Position numbers and translations under genes: made by a program. DNA of 64,000 nt, from positions 1,384,501 through 1,448,500 of the forward strand of contig JAINUG010000014.1 in NCBI GenBank assembly GCA_029706075.1, in the 5' to 3' direction. The notes below the pieces were generated by a model. The model searched no databases and was not told where the DNA came from. It saw only the letters and a program-made list of their open reading frames with translations. This DNA comes from Aldrovandia affinis. Lineage: Eukaryota > Chordata > Actinopteri > Notacanthiformes > Halosauridae. Positions 23,500-34,479 of the stretch are shown piece after piece; the stretch's first letter is position 1; each line of letters opens with the position of its first letter.

Positions 23500-25371
23500 T
23501 CGGAGGGAGAGAGACAGAAAGATGGCCCAGAGAGAAGGAATGAAAGTGTGAATGGATTGGCCGGAAGGTGTTGAGGGAGATGGGAGGAGAGAGGCTGAAG
23601 TCATGGGTAAACACTGGTACAAAATACGTGCTTACGGCCCTTTCAGAAATCAAAAGAACCTATGAGAAACAAGGCAATTATAATAGATTTTAGGGACCAC
23701 AAAAATAGGCCAACGAGACAATCAATATGCAAGAATGCAGATGAACCATAGCCTACCAAAAAAAAAAGGTTGAGAAATTTTGAAGGCAGAATATTATTTG
23801 ATGTAAATGAGACGATTGATGTGGCGCTCATATCAAGTTTGTGTCTTTTCTTGTGAATGCTTTGATTACAATACTTGATGTACTTTTTACTGTAGGACTT
23901 TTCTTAGGTTATGATCACTTCATATAATTTTCAGTTTGTCTACAAAATTATACTTTGTTCCAGTTGGGCTTGCTGAAACTAATCTTGTGTGATGTGTCTG
24001 AAAAACAGAATTTATCCTTTATGAAGAGGAAAATTCCATTACATATATTGATTTAGTGTATAACCAGACAAATCAATACCTCTGTAAGATACTTTAAAAA
24101 CGACTCAAGAATGTAATTTCAGTGAGGAATGATTGGAAATATGATTGACAGCCTGGAGTGTTCTCCAAGGTTAAGTCCCAGTGCATGCTGGGAAATCTAG
24201 CCATTGTAGCACTCAGGGGACCCAAATACAGTTTGTTTAAGGCAGTAATGGGAAGAGCAGAATATTCATTTGAAAGGGGGTTTGATGTCAGAGAAGTGAG
24301 AAGTCGATGCTAGAGTAACTTTTTGACCTTCAGAGGTGCTGTGGTCTTCGTGTACAAATAGCGTCTGCATTTTGTCTGCCGTGCCTGGCATACGTAAGGC
24401 AGGAGGCAGATGGACATACATGATGTGAGGGACTGACACTAGTTAGTTTGTAATGGAAACATCACGTGAATTTTGCACGTGGGCGTCACAGGTATACCAT
24501 ACATTTCCACATGTATACCACATACTGTCACATGCTGTCACATTTATTTCACAGGTATTCACATGTGATCAAATACACATATGGTCCAACACTCCTCCCT
24601 GTTACCAATCAACGGCAGCATGTGAAGCGTCACTGGCCTCTCTTCTCTTGGGTGTTGCAGTTTTGGCATCCCCGTCCCCCTCCCCATCTCTTTTACCACG
24701 CTTTCAGGCTCCTCAGATTAGGGGATTGACCACCAGCAAGTCACAGAGCAACCCCCAAAGTCAAAACACACAACACAAATATTCCATCTTACATCTTCTC
24801 TCACTACCATCTTCACAACTCCAACATCCGTCCAGCTCCATATCGTTTACATACAGTATATGCATGTTACATATAGTCACGTTTGTTGTTACAATATTTT
24901 TTTTACAATAAATGTTGCATTCTGCTTGGGTGTGATTCATACCTCACAGGCTTGTATTTCTGCATCTGGCTCCAGTTTTTCCATTTTATCCCAATGATCC
25001 CCCTTGCCGCCCCCCCCACCTCCCAGACCACCCCCACCCCTGTGATGAAACATACTCATCATCTCTCATGGCCTGTCTCCTGTCTGTAAAACCTGAGACC
25101 TGATCAGGCACGACTCTCCGCTGTGAAGCCCCCTGCTCCCTGCTGGCTGTGAGCCATTCCTCTCTGCACACTCACTCTGTACCAGCCGAAAAGCAGTCAC
25201 GCAGAGCACACCTTCCTGTGTGTTTAGTTTAATGTCTGTCATGTTTATTTTGCCGCTCACTCCCCGCAAGCTCACATACTGCAGATTTCAGTGGCCTACT
25301 ATTTCTCTGCTGCTGAAAACCTCATGTTCAATCAGTTTGTGTTTCAGATAGTTCATATATATACTATACAT
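22672..25371. other. Unassigned DNA with purine-rich low-complexity tracts
   Basis: No gene is recognised. Low-complexity tracts are poly-G (22853-22873) and GA-rich repeats (23325-23380 and 23458-23515). The latter give long but meaningless Ser/Leu-rich open frames on the minus strand. The rest shows no repeat family I can name. Confidence 0.45.
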
Positions 25372-25549
25372 ATATATATTAGTGGTGGGACTCGATTAAA
25401 AAAATTAATCTAATTAATTAGAGGCTTTGTAATTAATTAATCGAAATTAATCGCATTTTAATCGCATATCAATATTTGACACGAGAAGCAACATTTTTCA
25501 ATTCAAATGGATTTTGGTATACGAGTGAATCAATGAATAGACATATACA

Positions 25550-28071
25550 TGTAAGGGTTGGTGGTGATAGGCGCCACTCGCAGAGCCCTAGGGGATCAAA
25601 AAGTTAGACGGAACCCGTCTAACCACTAGCTCTGTAAAACAGAGAATAGGGAAGATAATTAGGATGAACGTAAACACACCCACCGGGTGGTAACTCCAAG
25701 TGTCTGAAACGAAAAGGCACTGATAGCCAAACGAACAAGTAGTAACCTGAACCAGTCCAACCGAACTGAACAAAAGCAACCTGAATCAAAGCACCGCCTA
25801 GCGGGCAAGGTTCTTTATAAAAGTTACAACTAAAGGTTCGTAAATAAAGACACGAGTATCCCAAAATAAAGGCTAGGAGAGCCGAGAGAACATGGTTGAA
25901 ACCCAGAAACAGCCCAACAGGCTGAACAACCAGAACCCGAACGAAAAGCGCTTAATAGCGAGCAGGGTTTTTTACATTGGGTACAATAAACATGTTACAT
26001 AGTTCGCATAATACCTAAAAGTTCCGAGCGTCCGAAAACGCGAAAAGCCAGGAGAGCCACAGAACCACATTGCAACCCGAAACAGTCGAAGTGACTGATA
26101 AACGAAACCCAACAGAAAGCCCATAACAAATGAGCAAGGTTTCTAATAAGGGTACAATTTAAATAAGTATTATGTAAATACCCGAACCAATAATACTGAA
26201 CATCCCAAAATGTGAAAGGCTAGGGAAGCCAACAGAACCAGGTTATCACCTGAAACAGTCTAGACGACTGAACCCACGAAAACAAAATGAAAACGCTTAA
26301 TAGCGAGCAAAGGGTTTTTTTAGAAAGACACAAGTACGTAAATTATTATGACTGGACATAACCAAAAGTACTGCGCGTCCGTAAACGCGGAAGAGCTAGG
26401 AGAGCCCACAAGATCAAATGGTAAAACCTGACCCATTAGTTCTGAACGTCCGAAAACTCGAACGGTTAGGGAGGACCGTCAGACAGCAGGGCCCAAAAGT
26501 TAACCTGCTATCTGGCATCCGCAAAACTGCAAAGCCACCAAAACAGCATTGAAACCCGAAGACAACCTCAGCGACCAGGAGGGTACAATTTACACACGAG
26601 AGAAGTACAATAGTGGGTACAATTAAATGGAGGCGAAAAGGTCTTAGCGTAATAACGTAAGAGCCTAAGAGACAGTTAGGTGGGGATGACAGACAGCGGG
26701 GAACAACAAGACCCACATCTGACGTCCGCCAAAACTCGAAACGGATAAGGGGGACCGACAGAACCACAGAGTAAAACCTATACCAGGAGATCTGCTGACA
26801 AGAATGAAACCAAAAATAAAAGCGCATTTTTAGCGCACAAGGTTTCTAATACCTAAGTGACACAGAATTTGGTTAACAAAAGTTCTGAGCGTATGTAAAC
26901 GCAGGAGGCTAGGAGAACCGCCAGAACAATAAGTAACCAGTACACAGCCTATCAGACTGAACAAATGAAACTGTGAAACACTCCTAACCACGAGTGAGTT
27001 TCAATGTAAGAAATAAGGTTAGGAAATAGAACCCATAAACAGCCTAGACGACTGAACAAATGAAACCAGAATAACACTCCTAACCACGAGTGAGTTTCAA
27101 ATGTAGGCACTATTGGTTATAGAATAGAACCCATAAACAGCCTAGACGACTGAACAAATGAAACCAGAGGAACACTCCTAACCACGAGTGAGTTTCAAAA
27201 TGTAGGCACTATTGGTTATAGAATAGAACCCATAAACAGCCTAGACGACTGAACAAATGAAACCAGAGGAACACTCCTAACCACGAGTGAGTTTCACATG
27301 TAGGAACTATTGGTTATGAAATGGCACAGAGCGTAAGAAAACGCAGGAGGCTAGCAAAGCCGCCATAACAAAATTGAAACCCGGAAACAACCTCAGCGAC
27401 CCAGAGGGTACAATTTACACACGAGAGAAGTTCCATAAGTGGGTACAATTAAATGGTGAATGAAACAGACCTTAACTCAAAACTCTTTAAGTCCAAAACG
27501 TAAAAGGCAGATAGCCAAAAGAACCAGTAGTAACCCACGAACCAGTCGAACCGGCTGGATAAAACGAAACCAAAAGAAAAGCGCATTTTAGCGAACAAGG
27601 TTTCTTAAAGCAGGAAACTAAAATGAGTTCTTTTCGTTAGGACCAGAGTACTCCCCAAAAACGTAAACGGCTAGAAGAGCCAAAAGAACAAGTTAGAACC
27701 CCAAAGCAGTCGAACCGACTGACGAACGGAAACCAACCGAAAACCCCATTTAGAGAGATAAGGTTTCCTTAAAAGGGACAACTAACTAAGTTCTTGCGTC
27801 TTTAGAAGGGGTTGAAATGGAGATAGTCGTTTCTAAAGAAAAGTCTTTGAAGTCTTTGTGAAGTCTTTGTGAAGTCTTTGTGAACGTCTTGAAAAAGACA
27901 TTCTTACCTTACGGCTAAAAATCGTAAAGATGGCTTACGATTTCGCCCTGATTGAAGTTAGGTGCGGGTATTTATAGGGAGAGATAATTGGTCATTCAAA
28001 CCAGCTGAGCGCGTTAAGGAAAAAAGGCGCACACCGCCATCTGGTGGTGAATCTGGGGAACAACCGTGACA
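25550..28071 (-). repeat. LTR (left copy; 3' LTR of the minus-strand element)
   Basis: This copy is 2522 bp. By eye it matches the right copy without substitutions, apart from eleven single-base length differences, each within or beside a homopolymer. An 11-bp minisatellite AAGTCTTTGTG-type run lies at about 27841-27885. Confidence 0.92.
25776..27770. repeat. Hairpin-module array, left LTR
   Basis: About eleven recognisable modules have an outer stem of GAAACC...GGTTTC type enclosing an inner stem. Examples start near 25776, 25933, 26104, 26278, 26805, 26967, 27061, 27158, 27258, 27566 and 27728. Inner stems vary in step: CCGC/GCGG, GCGC/GCGC, CACTC/GAGTG. Each module is preceded by a second hairpin, again with changes in step (CAGCC/GGCTG, CAGTC/GACTG), and long units add GGCT/AGCC and GCGT/ACGC hairpins. 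Spacing is about 95-100 bp for short units and 160-175 bp for long ones. Confidence 0.8.
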
Positions 28072-28219
28072 GGACCCCCTTAGGGCGACTCTTGACGACC
28101 CTACGAACCCCACACGGGTGTTTAGGAAGAGAAAAAAAATTTTTTTTTTTGTTTAAACAGATAAGCTAGTTAGCGAAACCGTAGGGACCCGCTGACGCCA
28201 AGATATGGCGAAATCGTAC
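28072..28219 (-). other. 148-bp internal region with primer site and polypurine tract
   Basis: The right edge holds the primer site (28207-28218). The left edge, complement of GGACCCCCTT, is the polypurine tract. In between are an A8/T10 run and no open frame of any use. CGCCA...TGGCG around 28197-28210 forms a small inverted repeat beside the primer site. Confidence 0.8.
28207..28218 (-). other. Predicted self-priming primer-binding site
   Basis: On the minus strand TACGATTTCGCC follows the 5' LTR after one base. Its exact 12-base complement, GGCGAAATCGTA, occurs in the LTR at 30619-30608 (minus), 29-30 bases downstream of the TATA box. That is where the RNA should begin. Confidence 0.75.
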
Positions 28220-28445
28220 TGTAAGGGTTGGTGGTGATAGGCGCCACTCGCAGAGCCCTAGGGGATCAAAAAGTTAGACGGAACCCGTCTAACCACTAGC
28301 TCTGTAAAACAGAGAATAGGGAAGATAATTAGGGATGAACGTAAACACACCCACCGGGTGGTAACTCCAAGTGTCTGAAACGAAAAGGCACTGATAGCCA
28401 AACGAACAAGTAGTAACCTGAACCAGTCCAACCGAACTGAACAAA

Positions 28446-30440
28446 AGCAACCTGAATCAAAGCACCGCCTAGCGGGCAAGGTTCTTTATAAAAGTTACAA
28501 CTAAAGGTTCGTAAATAAAGACACGAGTATCCCAAAATAAAGGCTAGGAGAGCCGAGAGAACATGGTTGAAACCCAGAAACAGCCCAACAGGCTGAACAA
28601 CCAGAACCCGAACGAAAAGCGCTTAATAGCGAGCAGGGTTTTTTACATTGGGTACAATAAACATGTTACATAGTTCGCATAATACCTAAAAGTTCCGAGC
28701 GTCCGAAAACGCGAAAAGCCAGGAGAGCCACAGAACCACATTGCAACCCGAAACAGTCGAAGTGACTGATAAACGAAACCCAACAGAAAGCCCATAACAA
28801 ATGAGCAAGGTTTCTAATAAGGGTACAATTTAAATAAGTATTATGTAAATACCCGAACCAATAATACTGAACATCCCAAAATGTGAAAGGCTAGGGAAGC
28901 CAACAGAACCAGGTTATCACCTGAAAACAGTCTAGACGACTGAACCCACGAAAACAAAATGAAAACGCTTAATAGCGAGCAAAGGGTTTTTTTAGAAAGA
29001 CACAAGTACGTAAATTATTATGACTGGACATAACCAAAAGTACTGCGCGTCCGTAAACGCGGAAGAGCTAGGAGAGCCCACAAGATCAAATGGTAAAACC
29101 TGACCCATTAGTTCTGAACGTCCGAAACTCGAACGGTTAGGGAGGACCGTCAGACAGCAGGGCCCAAAAGTTAACCTGCTATCTGGCATCCGCAAAAACT
29201 GCAAAGCCACCAAAACAGCATTGAAACCCGAAGACAACCTCAGCGACCAGGAGGGTACAATTTACACACGAGAGAAGTACAATAGTGGGTACAATTAAAT
29301 GGAGGCGAAAAAGGTCTTAGCGTAATAACGTAAGAGCCTAAGAGACAGTTAGGTGGGGATGACAGACAGCGGGGAACAACAAGACCCACATCTGACGTCC
29401 GCCAAAACTCGAAACGGATAAGGGGGACCGACAGAACCACAGAGTAAAACCTATACCAGGAGATCTGCTGACAAGAATGAAACCAAAAATAAAAGCGCAT
29501 TTTTAGCGCACAAGGTTTCTAATACCTAAGTGACACAGAATTTGGTTAACAAAAGTTCTGAGCGTATGTAAACGCAGGAGGCTAGGAGAACCGCCAGAAC
29601 AATAAGTAACCAGTACACAGCCTATCAGACTGAACAAATGAAACTGTGAAACACTCCTAACCACGAGTGAGTTTCAATGTAAGAAATAAGGTTAGGAAAT
29701 AGAACCCATAAACAGCCTAGACGACTGAACAAATGAAACCAGAATAACACTCCTAACCACGAGTGAGTTTCAAATGTAGGCACTATTGGTTATAGAATAG
29801 AACCCATAAACAGCCTAGACGACTGAACAAATGAAACCAGAGGAACACTCCTAACCACGAGTGAGTTTCAAAATGTAGGCACTATTGGTTATAGAATAGA
29901 ACCCATAAACAGCCTAGACGACTGAACAAATGAAACCAGAGGAACACTCCTAACCACGAGTGAGTTTCACATGTAGGAACTATTGGTTATGAAATGGCAC
30001 AGAGCGTAAGAAAACGCAGGAGGCTAGCAAAGCCGCCATAACAAAATTGAAACCGGAAACAACCTCAGCGACCCAGAGGGTACAATTTACACACGAGAGA
30101 AGTTCCATAAGTGGGTACAATTAAATGGTGAATGAAACAGACCTTAACTCAAAACTCTTTAAGTCCAAAACGTAAAAGGCAGATAGCCAAAAGAACCAGT
30201 AGTAACCCACGAACCAGTCGAACCGGCTGGATAAAACGAAACCAAAAGAAAAGCGCATTTTAGCGAACAAGGTTTCTTAAAGCAGGAAACTAAAATGAGT
30301 TCTTTCGTTAGGACCAGAGTACTCCCCAAAACGTAAACGGCTAGAAGAGCCAAAAGAACAAGTTAGAACCCCAAAGCAGTCGAACCGACTGACGAACGGA
30401 AACCAACCGAAAACCCCCATTTAGAGAGATAAGGTTTCCT
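28446..30440. repeat. Hairpin-module array, right LTR
   Basis: This is the second copy of the same array, in the same order with the same stems, shifted by about 2670 bp. Confidence 0.8.
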
Positions 30441-30607
30441 TAAAAGGGACAACTAACTAAGTTCTTGCGTCTTTAGAAGGGGTTGAAATGGAGATAGTCG
30501 TTTCTAAAGAAAAGTCTTTGAAGTCTTTGTGAAGTCTTTGTGAAGTCTTTGTGAACGTCTTGAAAAAGACATTCTTACCTTACCGGCTAAAAATCGTAAA
30601 GATGGCT

Positions 30608-30649
30608 TACGATTTCGCCCCTGATTGAAGTTAGGTGCGGGTATTTATA
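30608..30649 (-). promoter_or_regulatory. LTR promoter on the minus strand: TATA box and predicted start
   Basis: TATAAATA reads on the minus strand from 30649 to 30642. About thirty bases on, at 30619, starts GGCGAAATCGTA, complementary to the primer site. The same arrangement is present in the other LTR (27976-27969 and 27947-27936). Confidence 0.7.
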
Positions 30650-30941
30650 GGGAGAGATAATTGGTCATTCAAACCAGCTGAGCGCGTTAAGGAAAAAAGG
30701 CGCACACCGCCATCTGGTGGTGAATCTGGGGAACAACCGTGACAATACATAAGTTTAAGCAGCAAAATCTTGTTTATTTTAGCTACTACACAGACCAGTG
30801 CAATTTTTAACAAAGTGCAGCAATTTTAGGAATATGATAGTGCAAAGGACCTTTGGAAGAAGCTGCTGGATTTTTTCGAAATTGTCTTTCTGCATGGCAG
30901 TTCAAAAATTGTGTCAGACGACGCAATCTGTAGCACCTTTT

Positions 30942-31325
30942 CTAGCCCTTATCTTCGACCACCGAAAGTGGTCTACAGTCCACGGCATACCAGTGAGCCA
31001 GTGAGTCGGTTACTTTGTTAGACGTGGTCTTACTCATCTTGGCTCTGAACCCCGTCATCTGGTCGAGTGTGGGTTGGCGACTCTGCTTGCTCGTACTAGG
31101 ACTAACGTTAGCCTGATCAGCGTTAGCTCTGGCTTCCACGCTAGCTGCAACATGTTTAGCATTGAGGTGATACCGTAGGCTTGAAGTGCTCCGGTGATAT
31201 GCAAATTCTTTGTTGCACAATGTGCACACAACTATTCTCTTATCCACACTTCCATCAGGGAGTTTTTTATATCTAAATATCCCATCCACCGGGCCAAACA
31301 ACGCGGTCTCATCTGGTTCTTCCAT
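30942..31325 (-). pseudogene. hAT transposase N-terminal fragment with BED zinc finger
   Basis: The 127-codon frame starts MEEPDETALFGPVDGIF. It holds a BED-type finger with C34, C37, H53 and H58 (VVCTLCNKEF ... RYHLNAKH), a Ser/Thr-rich linker, and LAHWYAVDCRPLSVVEDKG, the start of the hAT catalytic region found in ZBED-like transposases. It stops at a TAG right after EDKG, where related proteins run on for several hundred residues, so the DDE catalytic part and the C-terminal dimerisation domain are gone. An AATAAA (minus) lies further on, near 30774-30770. An intact DNA-binding domain without a catalytic domain could still bind hAT ends, but this is inference. Confidence 0.82.
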
Positions 31326-31537
31326 GTTAGCCTACAACGCTCTACTCAGAGTGGGGCTTTGTTGTCTGACATCACTCAATGCACGTTGTGCATCGGTATG
31401 CCTGGAATTCGTCCACTGAGAAACGTTCCGTGGTGTCTGGAGTGCAAAAATATAGTGCGATTAAAATGCATACATTTTTTAACGCGTTATTTTTTCTGTA
31501 ATTAATTAATCGAAATTAACGCGTTAAAGTCCCAGCC

Positions 31538-31540
<3 letters not shown>

Positions 31541-31572
<32 letters not shown>

Positions 31573-31590
31573 TATATATATATATATATT
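31541..31590. repeat. TA dinucleotide repeat
   Basis: TA repeat with a CAG interruption; it abuts the hAT end. A similar short TA tract flanks the other end at 25356-25379. Confidence 0.9.
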
Positions 31591-33229
31591 TTTTTTTTCT
31601 TTCCTCTTTCGCTGTTAGTCTCGTTTTGCCTTTTGTCTGCTGGAGTGGCCTGGGTGAACTGGGTGGCCTGCCTTGGAAGTGGACCATAGTGGAGGATGGG
31701 CGAGCCGGACGCTTTATTTCCTGTTCCACATGGTTCTGAGAAGCCCTTAGCCACTCCTTAGACATCTTCCTTTTGAACACTCAGTGTAATCATACTAAAT
31801 TCAAGCATGAGGAAAAACACTAGCAAAACAAATTGGAATGATTTGTTTTCTGTTCAGCTACCCAGCAAAATGTTCAATGTTGAATCAACTCTAATACATT
31901 TGAGTGCTGTTGCTCTCATATAAGCTCTTTCAGAGCCGATTTAACGTGGATCATTTTTTTGTGTATCCAGCTGGGTTTTCTGGTGCTTTGTCACTTTGGC
32001 TTATTTTAATGTATATGCCAGAATGTATGATAAACAGTTCCTCATATTTACATTTTCATTATGCAGATCATCAAAAAGTGTAATGACAAATAGTAATGAG
32101 AAACAATTGTGCCACCAATACTTTGCCTATTTCCTTTGGACCTGTTATCGTTTGTGCACCCCACAGCCAGAGAAATGCCTATTAAAATGCCACCCCTCTG
32201 TGCTGCATAATGATGCTTCCTGTTCCTTTGAGCTAGTAAAAACCACAAGGTGCAGAATGAAGCAGTAGTACAAGTGCTGGAGCCTATGAATAAAGGTCAG
32301 CCACTGTTGTATGTGGTCACATTTTCCCATCTCAGGCATATAGTGTGGGAGCAAGCATGGGGTACCTGTTGGTGTAGATGCTTAGTGTGCCCCAAGGGCC
32401 CCTATTTGGTCCTATCTTCGAAAACAACAGTCAGGTGCCCCCCCAGAGATCAAGCAAGACCTTCCGCTACCTCCTCAGAATTCCATTCGCAAATTTCCCC
32501 CTCCTTGACCCGCTAAGGCTGTGACCCGTTGTGACCCGGACTGTTTCATATCTTTTGACTGTGTTTTTTTCTCCTTTAAAAAAAACAACTCTTATACAAT
32601 TCCATAAATCACCTCCTGGTGTACAGGACTCCAAAGTTACTTCCCTAGGCTATCCGATTCCAGCTGACCTTCCACGATCTGCTCAGAAAGAATGCAATTT
32701 CCTTTAGATCTAATTTGAAAAACTATTTGAAAGGTTCATAAACGTGTGGGGGAAGCCTAGAGAATATAGCGACGTATAAATTGAGACGTTATCGGCATGT
32801 TTTCTATGAGTGCTTCACTGCTGGACTGCTAATGAAAGCTATTATTCTGCGCTGTGATTTAAGTATTCTCCAGACAATGCACACACAAAGCCACCACCTC
32901 TTCCACTCCCTTTCTCTGGGCTGTAATTTGCATGGATTCAATCAACATTTGTCTTTAACTTTGACTCACAATTAAATGAAATTGTTAATCTTTACAAGTA
33001 CAGTTGCCCGAGTTCAGCCATTGCTAAAACCAAACTGTGCTTATAAAAAAACAGGGATCCAACAGGCAGGCAGGCATCCACTGTGCTAACCCACACCACT
33101 GGGAAAAAATGGTTCATTCATAAAACACCCAATTCATGTACTACTGCAAGATTGAATAAAGCTAAACCCTCAACAGTGCAGGTTTGGACAGGAATCTCTT
33201 TAACAATCAATAACTTTATTTTGGGTTAA
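31591..33229. other. Unassigned intergenic DNA
   Basis: No gene or repeat family is recognised. Open frames around 31996-32516 lie on both strands and have no motifs. Confidence 0.4.
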
Positions 33230-33470
33230 TTCAATTTTATAGCTGTTTTTCTTATTCTGTATATATCAACCTGGTATCATACTTTACTTCTTTATTTCAA
33301 TTTTCTTCTCGTGAGCTTTTTCACACAAGATTACTTCATGGTGTGACTATGTAGTGTTGACTGTAGTGTTTTGTTTTATTGTGTTTCTATAGGTTAGTTG
33401 TGTAGTATGTGTATGGTAGTTATGTATGTCTGAAAATCAATAAAAATGTTAATCACAAAAAAAATTAAAA
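33230..33470 (+). repeat. Possible LINE 3' end with poly-A tail
   Basis: The stretch ends in GTCTGAAAATCAATAAAAAT, a few bases and a run of A. This resembles the 3' end of L1/Tx1-type fish LINEs (AATCAATAAAA plus poly-A). No coding part is visible. Confidence 0.4.
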
Positions 33471-34479
33471 TAAACCTAATTCACCAAATTGACAAACTAA
33501 CTACGGGCCAAATATAACCCAAATGTGTGGGTGGCACAGGAAAAAACAATCGCAGCTAGGGGTTTACCTTTAACATGCTTTCAGACAGTTACATTTCCCG
33601 ACATGTCTCAAATAAGTAGTTAGGCCAAGGCAACAAAAGCAGTATTATCAGCCGTAATTGTTTCAAGGCAGGTAATTTCCACCCCCGGCAACATGTTCCA
33701 CAGACCACTAACACTTTGAAAATTGTGGTTATTGTATCATCTGGAAACATCTGTTCTTACAGGGACAGCATTATGTTATTTGTCCTAAAGCTGTCTAGCA
33801 GCGCTTAGGTACATGTAGTCCTACATCACAGCCCGCCATGCGGACTCAGAAGACTCGAACAGGGCTGTTGACATTTCCTGGCTTCTATATGGATGGACCC
33901 GGTCTTGGGCTGGGCAGGATGTGCTGAAATAGCTCTTAAAAGATGTAAGAGAGAAAAATTTACTGATGGAATTATCTTTACACAGCTGAATCCCTTTTTT
34001 CTTTTTTAATAGTACACAGCTGAATCTCTCCAGGTCTAGCTTTCTTCCTGTGCCATTTGAGGCTTTCTACAGCAGATTCCGTTTTTCTTTGACTAAACCA
34101 GTTTGCTATAGCTGATTTTGAAAAAAAGCATATTCTTTTTTTACAATACTATTTTTTTGTTGTTGCACCAATCAGTTTTCACCGCTTCAGTGGATACCTG
34201 AAAAACATGACCAGTCTTAAATTCCGTTTGCCCCCGCACACAAAACAAGATGGAGAGTATTTCTTCCACTATGACAGAAAGGGCTGATGTTTATTGTTGT
34301 TTCTTTTGATTAAACGGCTTTGAAAACATGTGTATGTGTATTTATAGCGTGTTTACCCTGATTTACCGCAAGGCCCGAGGTCCGTAAATCTGAACGGCAG
34401 AGCTGACATTTTTGAAAAATGCAATAAAAAAAAAGCTGCCCGCATGGTGGATGTGGGAGACCATACAGAGTACCAGGAC
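33471..34479. other. Unassigned intergenic DNA
   Basis: No gene or repeat family is recognised. Confidence 0.4.

Larger units (their letters stand above)
25550..30744 (-). mobile_element. Non-coding LTR retroelement with 2.5-kb hairpin-array LTRs (minus strand)
   Basis: Two direct copies of about 2.52 kb (25550-28071 and 28220-30744) enclose only 148 bp. A perfect 5-bp target duplication ATACA flanks the whole (25545-25549, 30745-30749). The LTR ends are TG...CA. Direction is minus: next to the left copy the minus strand reads AAGGGGGTCC (polypurine tract) then TGTCACGG, and a TATA box and primer site fit only that direction. There is no gag or pol frame, so it must use proteins in trans. 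The internal region has a run of A then T near 28131-28150. It resembles the large non-autonomous LTR classes (LARD/TRIM) in logic, but with a reversed proportion: LTRs are 97 percent of its length. Confidence 0.88.
28220..30744 (-). repeat. LTR (right copy; 5' LTR of the minus-strand element)
   Basis: This copy is 2525 bp. For transcription on the minus strand it would be the promoter copy: U3 is about 125 bp (30744 to 30620) and R plus U5 about 2.4 kb. The RNA would therefore start with a very long structured leader. Confidence 0.92.
25380..31540 (-). mobile_element. hAT transposon remnant (minus strand), split by an LTR element
   Basis: Read on the minus strand the element starts TAGGGCTGGGACTTTAACGC (from 31540). 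The other end, from 25380, reads TAGTGGTGGGACTCGATTAA: an imperfect inverse repeat followed on both sides by AATTAATTAATCGAAATTAA-type sequence. The 8 bases ATATATAT flank both ends (25372-25379, 31541-31548), fitting a hAT target duplication, but both lie in TA repeats and so are weak evidence. Without the inserted LTR element only about 966 bp remain, so the interior was deleted. Confidence 0.75.

Noticed and set aside
23191-23653. Ser/Leu-rich and Arg/Glu-rich open frames on both strands
   Set aside because: They are translations of the GA repeat; simple sequence explains them entirely.
26414-26827. A 137-codon minus-strand open frame in the hairpin-array LTR, with shorter relatives in both LTRs
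   Set aside because: It lies wholly in the hairpin repeats, resembles no protein family, and is broken by one-base differences in the other LTR copy. It is open only because the repeat is poor in stop triplets on that strand.
26960-27300. Regular repeats resembling a CRISPR array
   Set aside because: Units of about 97 bp are repeated nearly whole, with no unique spacers, and lie in a eukaryotic LTR. They are tandem hairpin modules.
26060-27760. Hammerhead-ribozyme-like CTGA...GAAAC between hairpins on the plus strand
   Set aside because: The conserved CUGANGA core is not kept from unit to unit, there is no stem II, and the element is transcribed from the other strand. The resemblance is partial.
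25372-31548. ATATATAT as proof of a hAT target duplication
   Set aside because: Both flanks are TA microsatellites, so the match is expected by chance. The hAT call rests on the ends and the BED frame instead.
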